A DNA stretch of 64,000 nt from Allobosea sp. UNC402CLCol (GTDB taxonomy: Bacteria; Pseudomonadota; Alphaproteobacteria; Rhizobiales; Beijerinckiaceae), in NCBI RefSeq assembly GCF_000745475.1, contig NZ_JQJJ01000008.1:558001-622000 (forward strand), given 5' to 3'. Each line of letters begins with the position of its first letter. The first letter of the stretch is position 1. The notes beneath the pieces are model-generated. The model was not told the DNA's origin. It searched no databases and saw nothing but the letters and a program-made list of their open reading frames with translations. This document shows, one piece after another, positions 58,641 through 64,000 of the stretch. A program made the translations under genes and the position numbers.

Positions 58641-58759
58641 GGGGCAATGCGGCTCAAAGGCCGTACAGTGCAGCTGACGATCACCGACCTTTTATGCGCG
58701 GGCAGCCGCCCCTCTTCGCGCTCGATGATCTCGCACCGGCCCTCTTTGGAGACAAAACG

Positions 58760-59134
58760 ATGTTCACTCACGTCATGATCGGCAGCAACGACCTGGAGCG
58801 GGCGAGAGAGTTCTACGACGCCACATTCGCCGCGTTGGGAGGCGAGCCCGGCGAGATCGATGCCAGAGGCAGGCTGATCTATGTCCACGACGGCGGTCGG
58901 CTGATGATCACGAAGCCGATCGACGGCAAGCCAGCGACGGCGGCCAACGGTGGGACAATCGGTATCGCCGCGGCGAGCCGTGACCATGTTCTCGCATGGC
59001 ATGATGCCGGCACCGCCCATGGCGGAACGTCGATCGAGAGCCCACCCAGCGAGCGCCCGAACGGAGCCTTCGTCGCCTACCTTCGCGATCCCGACGGAAA
59101 CAAGCTCACCGCGCGCACTCAGCCGACGAAGTAA
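58760..59134 (+). CDS. VOC family protein (glyoxalase/bleomycin resistance fold)
   Basis: A 124-residue protein starting MFTHVMIGSNDLERAREFYD, the usual VOC opening, and ending near AYLRDPDGNKLTARTQ. This gives the two-module beta-alpha-beta-beta-beta fold. Only part of the usual metal ligand set is clear (His4, the late Asp-Pro-Asp-Gly region), so activity is uncertain. The longer open frame from 58556 overlaps the SRPBCC gene and is rejected. It may belong to the same ArsR-controlled transcript. Confidence 0.87.
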   Translation: MFTHVMIGSNDLERAREFYDATFAALGGEPGEIDARGRLIYVHDGGRLMITKPIDGKPATAANGGTIGIAAASRDHVLAWHDAGTAHGGTSIESPPSERPNGAFVAYLRDPDGNKLTARTQPTK

Positions 59135-59217
59135 CACAACCGCAACAGCCGCTGCGAAGATCATCCCGCTTTCCGGGAAACCCGCCGGCAAGCGGATGGA
59201 GGGGGAAACCAGCCCCT

Positions 59218-60006
59218 CTATAAATTCCGCCGCTCACCCCGCAGCGTCGCCAATCCGATCCCGGCCGCATCGAACCCGCCATCGACGGCCAACACCTGCC
59301 CGGTGATGTAACTCGCCTTGTCCGAGCACAGGAAGAAGATCGACTCCGCCAACTCCTCCTCCAGCCCGTAGCGGCCGAGCGGGACGGCATCGCGATAGTC
59401 CGCGCGGATCTCCGGGCTGTGCACGGCCTTCGCCATCGCCGTCTCGACCGGGCCCGGCGCGACCGCGTTGACGCGAATGCCGAGGCTCGACAATTCGACC
59501 GCCTGCTGCTTCGTCAGATGCGCCAGCGCGGCCTTGGAGGTGCCGTAGGCGACGCGCAGCGTCGAGGCGCGCAGGCCCGAGATCGAGGTGATGTTGACGA
59601 TGGCGCCGCCGCCTCGGTCGGCCATCAGCGGGGCCGCAAGCTGCGTCGCCAGGAAGGGCCCGGTGAGGTTGACCGCGAGCACGCGCTGCCATTCCTCATG
59701 GGTCGTCTCCAGCAGCGGCTTGAACACGGCCGTGCCGGCATTGTTGACCAGCGCGTCGAGCTGCCCGAAGCGCGCGACGAGCGCGTCGAAAGCGCCCGCG
59801 ACCTGCTTCGGATCGGCGATGTCGCAGGCCAGCGCCAGCGTCTCCTCCGGCTTGCCGATCTCCGCCACGGCCCGCTCCAGCCCGGCCCCGTCGATGTCGA
59901 GCAGGCCGACGCACCAGCCATCTGCGAGAAAGCGCTTCGCCGTCGCCAGCCCGATGCCGCGCGCGGCGCCGGTGACGAGGGCGACCTTGGAAACTGTGCT
60001 GATCAT
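59218..60006 (-). CDS. SDR family oxidoreductase
   Basis: A 262-residue short-chain dehydrogenase. The start at Met 60006 (MISTVSKVALVTGAARGIGL) gives the GxxxGIG cofactor loop near residue 15. Catalytic residues are in NITSISGLRAS and the YGTSK motif (Tyr and Lys, near residue 160). The closing ITGQVLAVDGGFDAAGIG is typical of the classical FabG-like group. An acidic residue (LLDIDGAG) after strand 2 points to NAD over NADP. The substrate is unknown. The 49-residue upstream extension is a shadow. Confidence 0.93.
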   Translation of the reverse strand: MISTVSKVALVTGAARGIGLATAKRFLADGWCVGLLDIDGAGLERAVAEIGKPEETLALACDIADPKQVAGAFDALVARFGQLDALVNNAGTAVFKPLLETTHEEWQRVLAVNLTGPFLATQLAAPLMADRGGGAIVNITSISGLRASTLRVAYGTSKAALAHLTKQQAVELSSLGIRVNAVAPGPVETAMAKAVHSPEIRADYRDAVPLGRYGLEEELAESIFFLCSDKASYITGQVLAVDGGFDAAGIGLATLRGERRNL

Positions 60007-60215
60007 GCGGGCATCCGGACAATGGGACGTGATCGGGAAATGGCGCCCGGAAGCTATGCTTCGCGAAGCCCCGCCCGCAAGATCGCCGGCCCGCATGCGC
60101 CTTGCCGGCATTCCCGCTCGACAAATGCCGGACTCTCCTGTATGGCCCCGCACTCAACTGAAAACAGCGAGCCGAAAGCCCGCGCTTCCGCGCGAATACG
60201 GCCATGGAGAGACCC

Positions 60216-60611
60216 ATGAACATCATCGAGCAGATCGATGCCGAGCAGATTGCCAAACTGAGCGAAGGTCGCGAGATCCCGGCCTTCCAGCCCGGCGACA
60301 CCGTGCAGGTCAACGTCAAGGTCAAGGAAGGCGAGCGTAGCCGCGTCCAGGCCTATGAGGGCGTCGTGATCGCCCGCAACGGCGGCGGCCTCAACCAGAG
60401 CTTCACCGTCCGCAAGATTTCCTATGGCGAAGGTGTCGAGCGCGTTTTCCCGCTCTTCTCGCCGAACCTCGATTCCATCAAGGTCATCCGTAAGGGCAAG
60501 GTGCGTCGCGCCAAGCTCTATTACCTGCGCGATCGCCGCGGCAAGTCGGCCCGCATCGCCGAGCGCGTCGAGGCCCGCCCCGCCAAGGGTGGCAAGGCCG
60601 CCGGCAAGTAA
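60216..60611 (+). CDS. rplS: 50S ribosomal protein L19
   Basis: From Met 60216 ([20 protein letters not shown]) the protein is 131 residues, with an Ala/Lys-rich tail. Core motifs are [20 protein letters not shown] and [20 protein letters not shown]. In most bacteria rplS directly follows trmD. Here it is about 19 kb away, on the opposite strand, with its own terminator. Confidence 0.98.
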   Translation: MNIIEQIDAEQIAKLSEGREIPAFQPGDTVQVNVKVKEGERSRVQAYEGVVIARNGGGLNQSFTVRKISYGEGVERVFPLFSPNLDSIKVIRKGKVRRAKLYYLRDRRGKSARIAERVEARPAKGGKAAGK

Positions 60612-60638
60612 GCCGCGGCCCCCTTCGAGAATTCAGGA

Positions 60639-60665
60639 ACGCGGTCCTTCGGGGCCGCGTTTTTT
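60639..60665 (+). terminator. Intrinsic terminator of rplS
   Basis: ACGCGGTCC-TTCG-GGGCCGCGT forms a nine-pair stem (one G-T pair) with a stable UUCG loop, followed by a run of T residues to 60665. It lies 28 bases past the rplS stop codon. Confidence 0.92.
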
Positions 60666-60722
60666 GTTGCGCGCAACGCTTCGTGGCGCAGGGGCACCCG
60701 GAATGATGGCCGCCCAGTCGAA

Positions 60723-60768
60723 TGCAATAAACGCATATCGGCGCGTATAATTTTCATTTGATATGCGC
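60723..60768 (+). promoter_or_regulatory. Promoter and likely MarR operator of the efflux operon
   Basis: TGCAAT (60723-60728) and TATAAT (60746-60751), spaced by 17 bases, form a promoter candidate. It is overlapped by inverted repeats: CGCATAT (60732-60738) with ATATGCG (60761-60767), and GCGCGTAT-N12-ATATGCGC (60741-60768, one mismatch). The MarR gene starts 53 bases downstream, fitting autoregulation. Confidence 0.55.
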
Positions 60769-60820
60769 ATTACGCTCCTATAAGCATGCCAATCATTAGC
60801 TTGCTATTGATATTCATCCT

Positions 60821-61270
60821 ATGGATCAGACACAGCTCCAGGCCGCCTTCACCGCCGAGCTCGCGGCCGTCAACCGCAAGCTGCGCACTCTCGTCGACGA
60901 GCGCGCCCGCGACATGGGCCTGACCTGGTCCCGTGCCCGGCTGCTGATGGAGCTCGCCCGTGAGGACGGGCCGATCCAGTCCGATCTGGCCGGCCTCCTC
61001 GACATCGAGCAGCCGACATTGGTGCGCCTGCTCGACGGGCTCGAGCGCAACGGCATGATCGAGCGCCGCGCCGTCGAAGGGGATCGCCGCGCCCGCCGCG
61101 TGTTCCTCACGCCCATGGCGCGCGCTCAAGCCGAGGACATCCTGAATTTCCTCGCCGCCCTGCGTGCTGATATCCTGCAGGGCATCGCGCCGCGGGAGCT
61201 GGAAATGGCACTCGATGTCCTGCGCCGGACGTCCCGCAACATCGCCGCCGGGCGGAGCGCCGCCCCATGA
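60821..61270 (+). CDS. MarR-family transcriptional regulator
   Basis: A 149-residue winged-helix regulator of the MarR/EmrR type. It starts MDQTQLQAAFTAELAAVNRK. The recognition region reads QSDLAGLLDIEQPTLVRLLD and the wing IERRAVEGDRRARRVFLTPM. Its stop overlaps the start of the MFS gene by four bases (ATGA), so the two are translationally coupled. It is likely the repressor of the efflux operon. The inducer is unknown. Confidence 0.94.
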   Translation: MDQTQLQAAFTAELAAVNRKLRTLVDERARDMGLTWSRARLLMELAREDGPIQSDLAGLLDIEQPTLVRLLDGLERNGMIERRAVEGDRRARRVFLTPMARAQAEDILNFLAALRADILQGIAPRELEMALDVLRRTSRNIAAGRSAAP

Positions 61271-62910
61271 GCACGGCAGAGCCCGCTTCCGCGCCAGCCG
61301 CTGCGCCGACCCCTGCCCCGACGCAGGGCTGGTTCACCATGCCGGTGCCGCGCGCGCTCGCCTACATGCTCGCCTCGGTCACATTGGCGATGACGCAGCA
61401 GATCGGCCAGAACATCGTCAACACCAACATCTACCAGATCCAGGGCGAGCTCGGCGCCACCGTCGCCGAGACCAACTGGCTGGTCGCCGCCTATATGGCG
61501 CCCAACGTCTCGCTCTCGATCGCGCTGATCAAGATCCGCATGCAGTATGGCTTGCGCAATTTTGCGGAGATCAGCATCGCCGGCTTCGTGCTGGCCGCCG
61601 CCCTGAATTTCTTCTTCGTCCAGGATCTGCAATCGGCCGTCGCCGTGCGCTTCATGAGCGGCATGGCGGCGGCGCCGATGTCCTCGCTCGCCTTCTTCTA
61701 CATGATCGAGCCGATGCCGCCGCAGCGGAAACTGACCGTCGGCCTGTCGCTGGCGCTGACCAACACCACGCTCGGCATCCCCGTGACGCGGCTGATCTCG
61801 CCCTATCTGCTCGATCTCGGCGGCTTCCACAGCCTCACCATGATCGAGATGGGGCTGGCCCTATTGGCTTTCGGCTTCGTCTACGCGCTGCCGCTGGCGA
61901 CGCCGCCGCGCATCAAATGGATCGGCCCCTTCGACATCGTCAGCTATCTGCTGATCGCCATCGGCTTCGGCAGCATCGCCGTCGCGCTCAGCCTGGGCCG
62001 CCTCTACTGGTGGCTCGAGGCGCCCTGGCTCGGCTGGCTCCTTGCCGTCGCCATGGTCTGCTTGATGCTGGCCGCGATCATCGAATTGCACCGCGAAAGC
62101 CCGCTCGTCGACATTCGCTGGCTGACCAGCCCGACCACGCTGCATTTCGCCGGCACGCTGCTGCTGCTGCGCCTCGTCCTGGCGGAGCAGACCGTCGGCG
62201 CCTCGAATTTCTTCCAGGCGCTCGGCATCCAGAACGAGCAGACCGTACCGCTCTACGCGATCATCCTCGCCGCGATCATCGCCGGCGGCCTGACCTGCGC
62301 CGCGCTGCTGCGCCCCGGCCGTGAGAACGGGTTCTACGGGGCCGCGCTCGCCTGCGTCGCGCTTGGCGCCTGGCTCGACAGCGGCGCCACCAGCCTGACC
62401 CGGCCGGACGACATCTGGCTCAGCCAGTCGCTCGTCGCCTATGGCTCGGCGCTCTTCCTGCCAGCCGCGATGGCCCAGGGGCTCGGCGCGGCGATCGTAC
62501 GCGGGCCGATCTACATCCTGAGCTTCTTCACCGTCTTCCTGTTCACGCAGAGCATCGGCGGCCTGTTCGGCTCGGCGATCTTCGGCACCTTCATCACGCT
62601 GAGAACGACGTTCCACTACAATGTGCTGACCGAGCATTTCACCCTGTCCGACCCGTTGGTCGCGCAGCGCGTCAGCCAGCTCGGCAGCGCCTATGGTCAT
62701 GTGCTGACCGACCCGACGCTGACGCGGGCGGAAGGCGTGTCGCTGCTGGCCCAGCAGGCGACGCGGGAGGCGACGGTGCTGGCCTATAACGACGCCTTCC
62801 TGCTGATTTCGCTGATCGCCGGCCTCGCCCTGGCCGGCCTTCTCACCCATCTCGCCTTCCTGCAATGGAAGGCACGCTCGGCCGCGCCGGCCGCCTCCGC
62901 GACAACCTGA
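61267..62910 (+). CDS. MFS efflux permease (EmrB/DHA2-like)
   Basis: A 547-residue membrane transporter with about 14 hydrophobic segments after an Ala/Pro-rich start. It resembles EmrB-type drug/proton antiporters: NTNIYQIQGELGATVAETNW and VAAYMAPNVSLSIALIKIRM near the start match the QTLGASLPTIQ...WV-type region of that family. The basic loop RIKWIGPFDI precedes segment 7. It is followed after 16 bases by an HlyD/EmrA-type adaptor gene. With an outer membrane TolC-like channel these would form a tripartite pump. The substrate is unknown. Confidence 0.9.
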   Translation: MSTAEPASAPAAAPTPAPTQGWFTMPVPRALAYMLASVTLAMTQQIGQNIVNTNIYQIQGELGATVAETNWLVAAYMAPNVSLSIALIKIRMQYGLRNFAEISIAGFVLAAALNFFFVQDLQSAVAVRFMSGMAAAPMSSLAFFYMIEPMPPQRKLTVGLSLALTNTTLGIPVTRLISPYLLDLGGFHSLTMIEMGLALLAFGFVYALPLATPPRIKWIGPFDIVSYLLIAIGFGSIAVALSLGRLYWWLEAPWLGWLLAVAMVCLMLAAIIELHRESPLVDIRWLTSPTTLHFAGTLLLLRLVLAEQTVGASNFFQALGIQNEQTVPLYAIILAAIIAGGLTCAALLRPGRENGFYGAALACVALGAWLDSGATSLTRPDDIWLSQSLVAYGSALFLPAAMAQGLGAAIVRGPIYILSFFTVFLFTQSIGGLFGSAIFGTFITLRTTFHYNVLTEHFTLSDPLVAQRVSQLGSAYGHVLTDPTLTRAEGVSLLAQQATREATVLAYNDAFLLISLIAGLALAGLLTHLAFLQWKARSAAPAASATT

Positions 62911-62926
62911 CCTTCCGCTTGCGACC

Positions 62927-63985
62927 ATGACCCGCCTGTTCCGCTCCCTTTCGACCTATATCGCGCTGGCGATCGGCCTCGCCGGCGTCGCTCTCGTCCT
63001 CTACGCTTGGCGGCTGCCACCCTTCGCGAGCGCCATCGAGAGCACCGAGAACGCCTATGTGCGCGGCCAGGTCACGGTGATCGCGCCGCAGCTCGCCGGC
63101 TATGTCGCGGAAGTGCCGGTGCAGGATTTCGCCACGGTGAAACAGGGCGACCTGCTGCTGCGCATCGACGACCGGATCTTCGCGCAGAAGCTGGAACAGG
63201 CCCGTGCCGGCCTCGCCGCCCAGCGTGCCGGCCTCGCCAATTCCGATCAGGCCCGCGCCACGGCCGAAGCCCGGCTGCGCGCCGCAGTGGCGAATGTCGC
63301 CAGTGCCGAAGCGGCCCTGCGTACCGCCGAGGCGAATTGGGGCCGGATCGAGCCGTTGCGCGAGCGCGGCGTCGTCAACCAGACCAGCACCGACCAGAGC
63401 CAGCAGGCGCTCGACCAGGCGCGCGCCTCCCTCACCGCCAACAACGCTGCCGCCGAAGTCGCGCGGCAGGATATCCAGACCGCGATCGTCAACCGCCAGT
63501 CGCTCATCGCGGCGGTCGAGGGGGCCGAAGCCGCCGTTCATCTTGCCGAGATCGACCTGATCAATACCCGGATCCTCGCCCCGCAGGATGGACGCCTCGG
63601 CGAGGTTTCCGCCCGGCTCGGGCAATATGTCTCAGCCGGCACCCAGCTCATGGCGCTCGTGCCCGCCCAGGTCTGGGTCATCGCCAATTTCAAGGAGACG
63701 CAGCTCGCCGGCATGCGTGTGGGCCAGCCGGTGAGCTTCACCGTCGATGCACTCCGCCATGCGAAGCTCAGCGGCCATATCGAGCGCTTCTCGCCGGCCG
63801 CCGGTTCCGAGTTCAGCGTGATCCGCCCTGACAACGCCACCGGCAACTTCATCAAGATCGCCCAGCGCGTCCCGGTGCGCATCGCCGTCGACCCGGGCCA
63901 GCCTCTGGCGGAACGGCTGACGCCCGGCATGTCGGTGGTCGTCAGCGTCGACACGGCGGCGCCGGGCCCCGCGTCCGGCAAATGA
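62927..63985 (+). CDS. HlyD/EmrA-type membrane fusion protein
   Basis: This 352-residue periplasmic adaptor is anchored by one N-terminal segment (YIALAIGLAGVALVLYAWRL). Two biotinyl-lipoyl-like halves are visible: GQVTVIAPQLAGYVAEVPVQ near residue 45 and TRILAPQDGRLGEVSARLGQ near residue 215. A long coiled coil rich in Ala, Gln and Arg separates them. A beta-barrel region near the end contains VWVIANFKETQLAGMRVGQP. It completes the pump with the MFS permease just upstream. The stop at 63985 lies 15 bases before the window end; no TolC-like gene is visible. Confidence 0.93.
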   Translation: MTRLFRSLSTYIALAIGLAGVALVLYAWRLPPFASAIESTENAYVRGQVTVIAPQLAGYVAEVPVQDFATVKQGDLLLRIDDRIFAQKLEQARAGLAAQRAGLANSDQARATAEARLRAAVANVASAEAALRTAEANWGRIEPLRERGVVNQTSTDQSQQALDQARASLTANNAAAEVARQDIQTAIVNRQSLIAAVEGAEAAVHLAEIDLINTRILAPQDGRLGEVSARLGQYVSAGTQLMALVPAQVWVIANFKETQLAGMRVGQPVSFTVDALRHAKLSGHIERFSPAAGSEFSVIRPDNATGNFIKIAQRVPVRIAVDPGQPLAERLTPGMSVVVSVDTAAPGPASGK

Positions 63986-64000
63986 CGGCTCCGCGAGTGG

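Overview
The window is about 64 kb of GC-rich chromosome from an alphaproteobacterium, most likely the order Hyphomicrobiales (Rhizobiales) in the Bosea / Methylobacterium neighbourhood. That placement is inference. It rests on gene order (rpoD-dnaG-yqeY divergent from carA; carB-greA; trxB followed by an LsrB/VtlR-type regulator; ffh-rpsP-rimM-trmD), protein style and typical rhizobial palindromic intergenic repeats. I see no insertion sequences, phage genes, CRISPR arrays, tRNA or rRNA genes. This is mostly core genome with scattered transport and regulatory pairs.

Layout. 0-6 kb: rpoD, dnaG and a YqeY-family gene on the minus strand, with carA divergent. 6-15 kb: NIPSNAP protein, prephenate dehydrogenase with a candidate leader-peptide attenuator, truncated hemoglobin, a LysR/EamA divergent pair, a cyclopropane-fatty-acyl synthase-like enzyme, a methyltransferase and small envelope proteins. 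15-17 kb: ArsR regulator divergent from an MFS exporter, with two matching operators. 17-26 kb: carB, greA, a Tat-type exported protein, an Lrp regulator, an ELM1-family protein, trxB, an LsrB/VtlR-like regulator, then an 800-base gap that holds a strong candidate for an AbcR-like small RNA. 26-36 kb: flavin reductase, ogt, msrP, leuB, a peptide-type ABC binding protein, RidA-like protein, lytic transglycosylase, PQQ-type sugar dehydrogenase and a Bug-type binding protein. 36-44 kb: UPF0178 protein, aspartate aminotransferase, a large unknown anchored protein, a rhodanese, and the ffh-rpsP-rimM-HAD-trmD cluster. 44-54 kb: small exported proteins, LysE exporter, two-domain envelope proteins, dapF, mtaB, a sulfite-oxidase-type enzyme and fadD. 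54-64 kb: an EF-G-like GTPase, an alkylsulfatase-like hydrolase, an ArsR/SRPBCC divergent pair, VOC and SDR proteins, rplS, and a marR-emrB-emrA type efflux operon.

The most interesting signals are regulatory. (1) A short ORF with tandem Tyr codons, possibly leaderless, lies ahead of the prephenate dehydrogenase gene. Three mutually exclusive RNA pairings follow it, laid out like a trp attenuator. (2) A sRNA with an unpaired CTCCTCCC anti-Shine-Dalgarno motif and a strong terminator lies next to the LsrB/VtlR-like gene. (3) Paired operators with the form TTCAA-N6-TTGAA lie between the ArsR and MFS genes. (4) Palindromic repeats supply the translation start region of mtaB and rimM. (5) Several proteins have lost canonical residues: DnaG lacks all four zinc ligands, the EF-G-like GTPase lacks the catalytic His, the RidA-like protein lacks the catalytic Arg, and the LsrB-like regulator has no cysteine.

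Many long open frames overlap these genes in antisense (up to about 770 codons). They are codon-bias shadows and are left out.
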